Assembly (NCBI GenBank): GCA_002420015.1
Contig: DIHF01000008.1
Location: forward strand, 1 to 32,775
Source: Micavibrio sp. UBA5703
GTDB taxonomy: Bacteria; Pseudomonadota; Alphaproteobacteria; Micavibrionales; Micavibrionaceae
Length of the DNA: 32,775 nucleotides
Direction: 5' to 3'
The notes below the pieces were generated by a model that was not told the DNA's origin, ran no database searches, and saw only the letters and a program-made list of their open reading frames with translations. Shown here in pieces: positions 15,700 through 23,546 of this stretch; within the stretch, counting starts at the first letter, position 1, and every line of letters begins with the position of its first letter. A program made the position numbers and the translations under genes.

Positions 15700-16401
15700 A
15701 TGCCAAAACCGCTTATTTTTTGCGCTATTGACACCGACGACATCGAAGATGCCGTAAAACTGGCGGCATCGATCGGACCGGTTACGGGCGGCATCAAGCT
15801 GGGCCTTGAGTTTTTCAATGCAAACGGGCCGCAGGGCGTAGCGCGGGTTATGGCAGCCGCCGGAGGCGCGCAGCTTTTCCTCGACCTCAAATATCACGAC
15901 ATCCCCAATACCGTTGCCGGGGCCGTACGTGCGGCCTGTGCGGCGACAAACCCGGCTTTTTTAAACGTACATGCTGCCGGGGGGCTTGAGATGATGCGTA
16001 CGGCCAAGGCCGCCTGCGCACCGGGGACAAAGCTTCTGGCAGTCACCATTTTAACCTCGCTTTCAACGGTGGAGCTGGGCGATGTGGGTTTCGAGGGACC
16101 GGCCGATACCTGCGTGGCGCGGCTGGCAAAGCTGGCTAAACAGGCGGGGCTTGACGGCGTTGTATGTTCGGCGCTTGAGATTGCTGCGCTCCGCAAGGCG
16201 CTCGGACCGGATTTCATTCTGATGGTGCCGGGTATTAGGCCCAAAGGTGCAGATGCGGGCGACCAGAAGCGAATCATGGACCCGCAGGCCGCCATTGCTG
16301 CGGGCGCCAGCCATCTTGTCATCGGCCGCCCCATCACCCAGGCCCGCGACCCCGCCGCCGCCGCGCAAGAGATTCTGGTAACAATCAATGACGTACGTTA
16401 A
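15700..16401 (+). CDS. pyrF: Orotidine-5'-phosphate decarboxylase
   Basis: Decarboxylates OMP to UMP, the last step of de novo UMP synthesis. FCAIDTDD near the start, GGIKLGLEFF, and the catalytic FLDLKYHDIPNTV (Asp-Lys-Asp network) at about residues 62-74 identify it, followed by NVHAAGG and the phosphate-binding VPGIRP and VIGRPI segments. Length is 233, normal. AAAGGAAAGAAG lies before the ATG. The last 14 bases overlap the start of trpF, coupling pyrimidine and tryptophan genes. Confidence 0.96.
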   Translation: MPKPLIFCAIDTDDIEDAVKLAASIGPVTGGIKLGLEFFNANGPQGVARVMAAAGGAQLFLDLKYHDIPNTVAGAVRAACAATNPAFLNVHAAGGLEMMRTAKAACAPGTKLLAVTILTSLSTVELGDVGFEGPADTCVARLAKLAKQAGLDGVVCSALEIAALRKALGPDFILMVPGIRPKGADAGDQKRIMDPQAAIAAGASHLVIGRPITQARDPAAAAQEILVTINDVR

Positions 16402-17026
16402 GATTTGCGGTATCCGGGAATTAACGACCATGCAGGCCGCCATCGATGCCGGGGCGGATTATCTCGGCTTTGTTTTTCACGCGCCTTCCCCGCGTCACCT
16501 TGACACAAGTACAGCCGCAGAACTGATTCAGCATGTCCCGGCCCATGTGAAGACGGTCGCCCTGTTCGTCGATCCGGACGACAAAGCGCTTGAATCGGTG
16601 CTGAACCGCATGCGGATCGATCTGGTGCAGTTGCACGGCGATGAAACGCCGCAGCGCGCCGCCGAGATCAAAAGCAAATTTCGCAGCAAAATCATAAAAG
16701 CGATACGGATCGGATCAAAGGCCGACGCCGCGGCAGCCACCGCGTACAAAGGAATCGCCGATTTTATTTTATTCGATGCAAAATCACCTGATTCAGCGGT
16801 CCGGGGCGGCACTGGCCAGCGTTTCGATTGGGATCACCTCAGGGGTTTTGACCCAGGTATGAACTGGTTTCTGGCAGGTGGTCTGACCCCGGAAAATGTG
16901 GGCGAAGCCCTTTCCGTACTTGCCCCCGATGTGGTCGACGTATCCTCGGGCGTTGAATCTGCGCCGGGTCAGAAAGACGCGTACAAGATTCAGAAGTTCA
17001 TCAATGCCGTTCACGATCCCAGATAA
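16388..17026 (+). CDS. trpF: Phosphoribosylanthranilate isomerase
   Basis: Isomerises N-phosphoribosyl-anthranilate in tryptophan synthesis. The general-base Cys is in VKICGIREL, followed by GFVFHAPSPRH, LVQLHGDE, the FDAKSP segment with the general-acid Asp, GGTGQRFDW, AGGLTPENV and DVSSGVESAPGQKD. Length of 212 residues is normal. Its start overlaps pyrF by 14 bases and its end overlaps the convergent TrmB-type gene by 16 bases. trpF is usually followed by trpB in alphaproteobacteria; here two unrelated genes separate them. Confidence 0.96.
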   Translation: MTYVKICGIRELTTMQAAIDAGADYLGFVFHAPSPRHLDTSTAAELIQHVPAHVKTVALFVDPDDKALESVLNRMRIDLVQLHGDETPQRAAEIKSKFRSKIIKAIRIGSKADAAAATAYKGIADFILFDAKSPDSAVRGGTGQRFDWDHLRGFDPGMNWFLAGGLTPENVGEALSVLAPDVVDVSSGVESAPGQKDAYKIQKFINAVHDPR

Positions 17027-17841
17027 TCTTTTAATTCGTTCAGGAACCGGGCCACATCCTTTTCATTGAACGGGATGGGCGTTGAAACCTTCCAAACAAT
17101 GTTGTGCTGCGTGGACATCATGGCCGCCAGTTCGGCGCTTTCCATGATAAAACCGTAGCTTTCGGCCCTTGAGGAGATAAACACGGTTTTATTGCCGTAC
17201 ACCCAATACCCCATCGTGAATTCAACCTCGTCCGGCGCGTAACGCAATTCACGCTTGTACGCCTCCCCCCAGCCCATGAAGGGATAGCGTTTGATATCGG
17301 CACCCTGCTTACGCGGCCAGATGCCGTGAATGTGGATGTCGCGCTTGATCCTTTCCATGTTGTGATAACGAAAAAAATCCTCCGATGTTGCGCTCATGGC
17401 CGCATTGATCGGCCAGAAGGACAGCGTGAGCGTCCCGGCAGGCGCGGTCAGAATATCCTCAAGCGCCGCCTCCATGCCGCTGCGCCCCTCGAAAAACTGC
17501 ATACGCGGACGCAGCAAATTCACGCCGGCGTGCCGTTCAAGCTCCGGGATGGCGAGATCCAGCATTTTTTCCCTGGCCGTTATTTCGGCGATCTTGCGCC
17601 GATAAAGAAGCCGCAGCTTATCACCCGGTTCCGGCACGTACACGTTGACCCCGCGCACCTGCGAACGGCTGACCAGCCCGCCCGCCGTCAGCCTTTCAAG
17701 GTAACCGTAAACCGTTGGGCGAGGTTGCCCCAGCCCCTTGGCTAGATCGCCCGCCGTGCTGGCCCCGCGTTCCAGCATGAGCAGGTACGTCCTGACTTCC
17801 TCCTCCTTAAACCCCAGCGTTTCAAATATTTCCTGAAGCAT
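17011..17841 (-). CDS. TrmB-family transcriptional regulator
   Basis: A 276-residue predicted DNA-binding regulator. Residues about 1-70 form a winged helix (GFKEEEVRTYLLMLERGASTAGDLAKGLGQPRPTVYGYLERL, residues 11-51), the TrmB pattern in which the 'TAGDLA' and 'PRPTVYGYLERL' helices contact DNA; a linker coiled coil follows at about 75-100. The C-terminal effector domain (about 110-276) has WPRKQG and GNKTVFISSRAESYGFIMES. TrmB-type regulators usually sense sugars and are commonest in archaea; effector and target here are unknown. The gene is divergent from a small membrane-protein gene and may regulate it and itself. Confidence 0.82.
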   Translation of the reverse strand: MLQEIFETLGFKEEEVRTYLLMLERGASTAGDLAKGLGQPRPTVYGYLERLTAGGLVSRSQVRGVNVYVPEPGDKLRLLYRRKIAEITAREKMLDLAIPELERHAGVNLLRPRMQFFEGRSGMEAALEDILTAPAGTLTLSFWPINAAMSATSEDFFRYHNMERIKRDIHIHGIWPRKQGADIKRYPFMGWGEAYKRELRYAPDEVEFTMGYWVYGNKTVFISSRAESYGFIMESAELAAMMSTQHNIVWKVSTPIPFNEKDVARFLNELKDYLGS

Positions 17842-17871
17842 TTTGGCTCTTTGCCCTTGTGTTGTCGGATT

Positions 17872-17914
17872 GTCGCGACACTATTTTGCATGATTTCACT
17901 ATTACGGATAATAA
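17872..17914. promoter_or_regulatory. Candidate operators between the divergent TrmB-type gene and membrane-protein gene
   Basis: Two dyads occupy the roughly 100-base divergent gap: a perfect 10-base palindrome TGTCGCGACA (17872-17881) and TATTA-CGGA-TAATA (17901-17914). Divergent regulators often bind such sites; binding by the adjacent TrmB-type protein is inference. No convincing -35/-10 pair is visible. Confidence 0.35.
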
Positions 17915-17943
17915 TCAAGCAAATTCACGAAGGAGTAAGGCAA

Positions 17944-18300
17944 ATGAAGGGAATTCTTGGATTTTTACAAAGCGTCTCGAAATACGGATCGCTGTTTGGC
18001 TTTGGCTTTTTTGCGTTTTTCTTCCGCTCAACGGCCCTTATCAAACAGCAAAACCCGAATGCGGACCTGCTGGATATAGGCGTAGGCTTTTACGAAGGCA
18101 TGGCCAATCTGACGGCGAATTACTTTCTGCCGGGTGCGGCCATCACCATCGAGGAAACATTCAAGGCCGCCGCCATGCTGACTGCCGATTATCTGGTCCC
18201 CGGGATTTCCTTTGCTTTCAATGCGTTATCCCATTCGATGCAGCGCGCCGAAACCTTTACGCCCAAGACAACATTTCCGCCCTTCCCATCTATGGAGTAA
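17944..18300 (+). CDS. Small hypothetical membrane-associated protein
   Basis: From ATG 17944, preceded by AAGGAG at eight bases, the product is 118 residues. A hydrophobic, Phe-rich segment (about 14-28, GSLFGFGFFAFFF) is the only clear membrane element, and two further mildly hydrophobic Ala/Phe-rich stretches (ANYFLPGAAITI, ADYLVPGISFAFNAL) share an (A)(N/D)Y(F/L)xPG pattern, suggesting an internal duplication. The family is not recognised. A longer frame from 17851 has no ribosome site. The stop is 18 bases before trpB, so it probably shares its transcript with trpB-trpA. Confidence 0.6.
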   Translation: MKGILGFLQSVSKYGSLFGFGFFAFFFRSTALIKQQNPNADLLDIGVGFYEGMANLTANYFLPGAAITIEETFKAAAMLTADYLVPGISFAFNALSHSMQRAETFTPKTTFPPFPSME

Positions 18301-18318
18301 ACGGGCTATAACGCCTGC

Positions 18319-19527
18319 ATGAAAGCGAACTCGTATAAAAACCAGCCCGACGAGCGGGGGCATTTCGGCCCCTATGGTGGGCGTTATGTGGCCGAAACGC
18401 TGATGCCCCTGATTTTACAGGTGGAAAAGGCCTGGAGCGCGGCCAAGGCGGACCCGGTGTTCTGGGCGGAATTTGACGATCTGGCCAAAAACTATATCGG
18501 GCGGCCCTCACCCCTGTACTTCGCCAAGCGCGCCACGGAACACTTTGGCGGCGCGAAAATCTATTTCAAGCGCGACGAGCTTAACCACACCGGCGCGCAC
18601 AAAATCAACCACTGCATCGGCCAGGTTTTGCTGGCCAAGCGCATGGGCAAGACCCGCATCATCGCCGAAACCGGCGCGGGGCAGCACGGCGTGGCCACGG
18701 CCACCGTTTGCGCGTTATTCGACATTCCCTGCACGATTTTCATGGGCGCGACGGACGTGGAACGCCAAAGCCCCAATGTTTTCCGCATGAAGCTGCTGGG
18801 GGCGGAGGTACGCCCGGTAACGTCCGGTTCCGGTACGCTGAAGGACGCCATGAACGAGGCTTTGCGCGACTGGGTCACGAACGTACATGACACGTACTAC
18901 CTGATCGGCACGGTAGCAGGGCCGCACCCCTACCCGGCCATGGTCCGCGACTTCCAGAGCGTGATCGGCAAGGAACTGAAAGAACAGATGCAGGAGCGTG
19001 AGGGCCGTTTGCCGGATACGCTGGTGGCCTGTATCGGCGGCGGGTCGAACGCTATGGGGCTGTTCCATCCGTTTCTGGACGACACAGGCGTACGCCTGAT
19101 CGGGGTGGAGGCCGGGGGGCATGGCGTTAATACCGACAAGCACGCCGCGAGCCTGACGGGGGGCCGCCCCGGGGTTTTGCACGGCATGCAAAGCTATTTC
19201 CTGCAGGACGCGGACGGCCAGATTCAAGAGGCCCATTCGATTTCCGCCGGGCTCGATTATCCCGGAATCGGGCCGGAGCATGCCTGGCTGTTTGATGAAA
19301 AGCGCGTGGATTACGTTTCCGTGACGGACGATGAGGCGCTTGCTGCGTTTCAATTGTGCACAAAACTGGAGGGCATCATCCCGGCGCTGGAGCCGTCCCA
19401 CGCCTTCGCCCATGTGATGAAAATCGTGCCTAAACTGCCCAAAGATCATATTCTGGTGATGAATTTGTGCGGGCGCGGCGACAAGGATATTTTCACCGTC
19501 GCGGGGAAGCTGGGGATGAAGATATGA
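18319..19527 (+). CDS. trpB: Tryptophan synthase beta chain
   Basis: PLP enzyme condensing indole with serine. HFGPYGGRYVAETL near the start, the PLP lysine in NHTGAHKINHCIGQ (about residue 94), ETGAGQHGVATAT, the phosphate-binding GGGSNAMG, SAGLDYPGIGPEHA and LCGRGDKD are all present; 402 residues is normal. There is no good ribosome site before ATG 18319, suggesting translation is coupled to the preceding small gene. Its TGA overlaps the trpA ATG (ATGA), the usual arrangement for equal output of the two subunits. Confidence 0.97.
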   Translation: MKANSYKNQPDERGHFGPYGGRYVAETLMPLILQVEKAWSAAKADPVFWAEFDDLAKNYIGRPSPLYFAKRATEHFGGAKIYFKRDELNHTGAHKINHCIGQVLLAKRMGKTRIIAETGAGQHGVATATVCALFDIPCTIFMGATDVERQSPNVFRMKLLGAEVRPVTSGSGTLKDAMNEALRDWVTNVHDTYYLIGTVAGPHPYPAMVRDFQSVIGKELKEQMQEREGRLPDTLVACIGGGSNAMGLFHPFLDDTGVRLIGVEAGGHGVNTDKHAASLTGGRPGVLHGMQSYFLQDADGQIQEAHSISAGLDYPGIGPEHAWLFDEKRVDYVSVTDDEALAAFQLCTKLEGIIPALEPSHAFAHVMKIVPKLPKDHILVMNLCGRGDKDIFTVAGKLGMKI

Positions 19528-20306
19528 CCCGCATTGAGAAGACTTTTGGTGCGCTCAAGCGCCCGGCCCTCGTGACCTTTATCACGGCAGGCGACCCGGA
19601 CCGGGACACGAGCCAGGCCGTGCTGGATGCCCTGCCCGGCGCGGGAGCGGATATCGTTGAAATCGGCATGCCGTTTTCCGACCCGATGGCCGATGGCCCG
19701 GTGATACAGGCCGCTTCCTTACGTGCCCTCAAGGCCCGGGCGAACATGAAACAAACCCTTTCGATGGTGCGGCAATTCCGCAGCAAAAACGACACAACGC
19801 CTGTTGTTCTGATGGGCTATTTCAACCCGGTTCTGGCCTACGGGGTGCAGCAATTTGCTGCGGATGCGGCCAGCGCAGGCGCAGATGGCCTGATTATCGT
19901 CGACCTGCCGCCCGAGGAAGACGCCGAGCTGCAAAAGTCCGCAAAAGAAAACGGCCTTGATATCATCCGTCTTGTCACGCCGACCACGGACGAAGCGCGC
20001 CTGAAATCGCTTTTGAACGGCGCGAGCGGATTTCTTTATTATGTTTCCATTACAGGCGTAACGGGAGCGGCGAGTGCCGACCCGGCCAGGCTGGCCCCGC
20101 ATATCGCCGCAATCAAGAAACATACGGCCCTGCCCGTTGCCGTCGGGTTTGGCATCAAAACGCCGGAAGACGCCACCCGCATCGGGAAAATTGCCGACGG
20201 AGTCGTAGTCGGTTCGGCCCTTGTTCAAACGATTGAAAAATCGAAGAAAAACGAGGCAGCACAGGCCGTGGCAAAGCAGGTAAAAGCGCTGGCTGGAGCG
20301 CTCTAA
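19524..20306 (+). CDS. trpA: Tryptophan synthase alpha chain
   Basis: Cleaves indole-glycerol phosphate to indole, which tunnels to TrpB. FITAGDPDRDTS, then DIVEIGMPFSDPMADGPVIQ carrying the catalytic Glu and Asp, then GFLYYVSITGVTGA and VGFGIKTPEDA are standard. ATG 19524 overlaps the trpB stop (ATGA) and gives 260 residues, the usual length; an upstream in-frame start at 19467 lies inside trpB and is rejected. accD follows after 73 bases that include a perfect -35 box. Confidence 0.97.
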   Translation: MTRIEKTFGALKRPALVTFITAGDPDRDTSQAVLDALPGAGADIVEIGMPFSDPMADGPVIQAASLRALKARANMKQTLSMVRQFRSKNDTTPVVLMGYFNPVLAYGVQQFAADAASAGADGLIIVDLPPEEDAELQKSAKENGLDIIRLVTPTTDEARLKSLLNGASGFLYYVSITGVTGAASADPARLAPHIAAIKKHTALPVAVGFGIKTPEDATRIGKIADGVVVGSALVQTIEKSKKNEAAQAVAKQVKALAGAL

Positions 20307-20309
20307 ATC

Positions 20310-20338
20310 TTGACAAAAACGGGCTGGCCTGCGATGCT
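20310..20338 (+). promoter_or_regulatory. Candidate promoter for accD-folC-chvI-chvG
   Basis: A perfect TTGACA (20310-20315) follows four bases after the trpA stop; at 17-base spacing the -10 would be GATGCT (20333-20338), only three of six. This is the only -35-like element in the trpA-accD gap. The downstream run to chvG has no other gap that could easily hold a promoter. Confidence 0.4.
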
Positions 20339-20379
20339 GCGGCGCACTTATTAGCAAGTGTTGGTTTTGAGATAACGCA

Positions 20380-21483
20380 ATGAATTGGTTAACAAATTTT
20401 ATCCGGCCCCGTATCAGGTCTCTGGTTGAACCCAAGGACGTGCCGGATAATCTCTGGCAGAAATGTCCGGGCTGCGAAGGCATGCTGTTCAGCCGCGACC
20501 TTCAGGAAAATCTGAACGTCTGTTACCACTGCGGCCACCACCTGCGCATTCCGGTGAAAGAGCGCCTTGCGCTGATGTTTGACGACGGGCGCTATGAGAG
20601 CGTCGCCGTGCCGGAAGTTGCGCAAGACCCCCTGAAATTCAAGGATAAAAAGAAATATGCCGACCGCCTTAAAGACACGCGCCACAGCACGGGCCATAAG
20701 GACGCCATCACCGTTGCCAAAGGCAAGATCGGCGGCATTCCGGTTGTCATCGCCGCGTTCAATTTCAGCTTCATGGGCGGCTCGATGGGTGCCGCTGTCG
20801 GTGAAGGTATCCTGAAAGCCGCCGAGGAAGCCGTTAAGTCGAATGCCGCCCTGATCGCCATACCGGCCTCCGGTGGCGCGCGCATGCAGGAAGGCATTAT
20901 TTCTCTGGTCCAGATGCCGCGCAGCATTATCGCCGTAGAAATGGTCAAGGATGCAAGGCTGCCCTATATCGTCATCCTGACCGATCCGACGACGGGTGGG
21001 GTCAGCGCGTCTTTTGCCATGGTGGGCGATATACATATCGCTGAACCAGGGGCGATGATCGGCTTTGCCGGCCGCCGCGTTATCGAGGAAACCGTACGCG
21101 AAAAGCTGCCCGAGGATTTCCAGACCGCCGAATATCTTCTGGAGCATGGTATGGTGGATATGGTCGTCCGGCGGCAGGAAATGCGCGAGACGCTGGAACG
21201 TGTTTTGTCTATGCTTATGAAAAAACAGGTGCCGCAAAAACCCGGCAAGAACGGTGAGGGTAAAAAGAACGGCAAATTTCTAGGCTTCAAGACCGGGGGC
21301 AAAGCCACCCCGCCGCGCAATACAGCAAGACAAGAAATCAGATCCGATCTTGAAAGCCGCAGGCGCATGGCCGCCACGCTCAAAGCCCTCAGACGGGTCA
21401 AGGCCGCACAAAAGGCCGTAAGGCGCATACAAAACGGCAAGAATGAAACCAACCCCAAAGCCGCCTCCAACGGTAAGGGCTAG
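20380..21483 (+). CDS. accD: Acetyl-CoA carboxylase carboxyltransferase subunit beta, with long basic tail
   Basis: Transfers the carboxyl group from biotin to acetyl-CoA to start fatty-acid synthesis, with AccA. The N-terminal zinc ribbon has CPGC and CYHCGHH; the crotonase-like core has GGSMGAAVGEGI, PASGGARMQEGI, LTDPTTGGVSASFAMVGD and IGFAGRRVIEET. The family is usually about 290-310 residues; this one is 367. The extra C-terminal part, from about residue 285, is strongly basic and low in complexity (KNGEGKKNGKF, RRRMAATLKALRRVKAA). The order trpB-trpA-accD-folC is common in alphaproteobacteria. Confidence 0.95.
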   Translation: MNWLTNFIRPRIRSLVEPKDVPDNLWQKCPGCEGMLFSRDLQENLNVCYHCGHHLRIPVKERLALMFDDGRYESVAVPEVAQDPLKFKDKKKYADRLKDTRHSTGHKDAITVAKGKIGGIPVVIAAFNFSFMGGSMGAAVGEGILKAAEEAVKSNAALIAIPASGGARMQEGIISLVQMPRSIIAVEMVKDARLPYIVILTDPTTGGVSASFAMVGDIHIAEPGAMIGFAGRRVIEETVREKLPEDFQTAEYLLEHGMVDMVVRRQEMRETLERVLSMLMKKQVPQKPGKNGEGKKNGKFLGFKTGGKATPPRNTARQEIRSDLESRRRMAATLKALRRVKAAQKAVRRIQNGKNETNPKAASNGKG

Positions 21484-21490
21484 CCGCATT

Positions 21491-22834
21491 ATGTATGCCG
21501 CCGACCTCAGGCATCCTGACCGGACGTTGCAGCAAAAACTCCACGCCATCTACGCCCTCAGCCGCCACGCCAAAATAGACCTTTCTTTCCGGCGGCCCTA
21601 TCTCGATTTGTTGCAGGCTTTTCGCAATCCTCACCTGTCCCTGCCCCCTGTCATTCATGTTGCAGGGACAAACGGTAAGGGTTCCATCGTGGCCACATTG
21701 CGCAGCATTTTACAACAATCGGGCTACAGGGTTCACAGCTATACCTCACCGCATTTGCTGCGATTTAATGAAAGAATTACCCTCGCCGGAACGCAGATCG
21801 ACGATGCTGCGCTTGAGGCCTTGATCGATGAGGCGCTGGCGCTCAACGAAGGGCGGGATGTCACGTTCTTTGAACTCACCACCGCGATGGCTTTTGCTGC
21901 GTTTTCGCGTGTTCCGGCTGATGTTTTGCTACTGGAAACAGGCCTGGGCGGCAGGCTTGATTGCACAAATATCATAGAAAAACCAATGGCTTGTGTCATA
22001 AGCAAAATTTCCATGGATCATCTGCAATATCTGGGCGACACCCTACAGAAAATTGCTGCAGAAAAAGCCGGCATCATGAAAACGGGTGCGACCTGCATCA
22101 TCGGCGCGCAGGACCACGAAGGGCTGGCCGGGGGGGTTATGGAGGTATTTGAAAACCGGGCTGCGGAGCTTGGCATTTCTCTTTGCCGTGCCGGTAAGGA
22201 ATGGGAAGCCGCGCCCGATGGTGACCGGATGCGCTTTGCCTTTAACGAAGTTGAATCGCCATTGCCAAAACCCAGCCTTCCGGGGGCGCACCAGATTGAA
22301 AATGCCGGAGCGGCTTTGGCAACACTAACGCTGCTGAAGGATACCTTGCCCGTCACGGAAGAAGCGATCGCTGCCGGATTGCGTAAAATAGAATGGCCAG
22401 GGCGGCTGGAACGTCTGGATGGCGCTAAAAACATAAAACCCTATAACCTCCCGCCCGGTTGGGAACTCTGGTACGACGGCGGGCACAACGACAGCGCCGG
22501 ACGCGTGCTGGCGGAGCAGGCAAAGGAATGGCAGACACAGGACGGAAAAATGCTGCACCTCGTGCTGGGTATGAAGACCGACAAGGACCCTGCAGCCTTT
22601 ATCACCCCTCTGCTGCCCTTTATCAAAACCATAACGCTTATTGATGTTTCCGGCGTTGGCGATTGCATCAGAATACGGGATATAGCACCCCTGCTGCAAA
22701 GCAGGCCTACACCGGAATTGCTGCATGCCGTAAACGCCCGCGCCGCCATAGATGCCCTTTTAAGACATGTGCCACATGAACCCTCCCGCATCCTTGTTTG
22801 TGGTTCCCTCTATCTTGCAGAACAAGTATATTGA
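21491..22834 (+). CDS. folC: Folylpolyglutamate synthase / dihydrofolate synthase
   Basis: Mur-ligase-type ATPase adding glutamate to dihydropteroate or folates. The P-loop is HVAGTNGKGSIVATL (about residues 56-70), then SYTSPHLLRFNERI, the LLETGLGGRLDCTN segment, KISMDHLQYLGDT with the metal ligands, EKAGIMK, and the C-terminal WYDGGHNDSAG and CGSLYLAEQV. From ATG 21491 there are 447 residues, within family range; an in-frame ATG at 21443 would overlap the accD tail and adds a Pro-rich, unlike stretch. chvI begins four bases after its stop. Confidence 0.95.
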   Translation: MYAADLRHPDRTLQQKLHAIYALSRHAKIDLSFRRPYLDLLQAFRNPHLSLPPVIHVAGTNGKGSIVATLRSILQQSGYRVHSYTSPHLLRFNERITLAGTQIDDAALEALIDEALALNEGRDVTFFELTTAMAFAAFSRVPADVLLLETGLGGRLDCTNIIEKPMACVISKISMDHLQYLGDTLQKIAAEKAGIMKTGATCIIGAQDHEGLAGGVMEVFENRAAELGISLCRAGKEWEAAPDGDRMRFAFNEVESPLPKPSLPGAHQIENAGAALATLTLLKDTLPVTEEAIAAGLRKIEWPGRLERLDGAKNIKPYNLPPGWELWYDGGHNDSAGRVLAEQAKEWQTQDGKMLHLVLGMKTDKDPAAFITPLLPFIKTITLIDVSGVGDCIRIRDIAPLLQSRPTPELLHAVNARAAIDALLRHVPHEPSRILVCGSLYLAEQVY

Positions 22835-22838
22835 ACTG

Positions 22839-23546
22839 ATGACGAGCCGTATTGCCCTTATCGATGATGACCGCAATATCCTGATTTCCGTGTCTATGGC
22901 ATTGGAATCCGAAGGCTTTGCGGTCACGACCTATAACGACGGCGAAGCCGGTCTTGCCGGGCTTTTTGCCGACATGCCCGACCTTGCCGTGCTGGACATA
23001 AAGATGCCGCGCATGGACGGACTGGAAGTCCTGAGCAAGCTGCGTGAAAAATCGAAAATCCCGGTTATTTTCCTGACCTCCAAGGACGATGAAATCGACG
23101 AAGTTATCGGCCTTCGCATGGGCGCGGACGATTACATCACCAAGCCCTTTTCCCAGCGTTTGCTGATTGAACGCATCAAAACCCTCCTGCGGCGCCAAAG
23201 TTTGGACGGGCATACGGCTTCGCCTACCATTTCGGCTGCAGGCGAAAAAATCGTCCGGGGATCGTTAGTGCTTGATGATTCACGGCATTTATGCGCCTGG
23301 AAAGGCCAGCCGCTCAGCCTGACAGTCACCGAGTATCTTCTGATCAAGGCGCTGGCGATGCATCCCGGCTATGTCAGAAACAGAGATCAGTTGATCGATA
23401 CGGCATATGGTGAGAATATTCACGTTGACGACCGAACCATTGATTCCCATATAAAACGTGTCAGAAAAAAATTCAAAGCCATCGATTCAGACTTCGACCA
23501 GATCGAAACGCTCTACGGCGTTGGGTACCGCTATAAAGAAGAATAG
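22839..23546 (+). CDS. chvI: ChvI-type response regulator (OmpR family)
   Basis: DNA-binding response regulator of the ChvG-ChvI system, controlling envelope, acid-stress and exopolysaccharide genes in rhizobia and relatives. The receiver domain starts RIALIDDDRNILISVSMALESEG; the phospho-acceptor Asp is in LAVLDIKMPRMDGLEVL (about residue 52), and VIFLTSKDDEIDEVIGLRMG and ITKPFSQRLL match ChvI very closely. The C-terminal winged helix (about 135-235) ends LYGVGYRYKEE. ATG 22839 gives 235 residues, normal; an upstream in-frame ATG at 22767 lies within folC. chvG overlaps its 3' end. Confidence 0.93.
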   Translation: MTSRIALIDDDRNILISVSMALESEGFAVTTYNDGEAGLAGLFADMPDLAVLDIKMPRMDGLEVLSKLREKSKIPVIFLTSKDDEIDEVIGLRMGADDYITKPFSQRLLIERIKTLLRRQSLDGHTASPTISAAGEKIVRGSLVLDDSRHLCAWKGQPLSLTVTEYLLIKALAMHPGYVRNRDQLIDTAYGENIHVDDRTIDSHIKRVRKKFKAIDSDFDQIETLYGVGYRYKEE

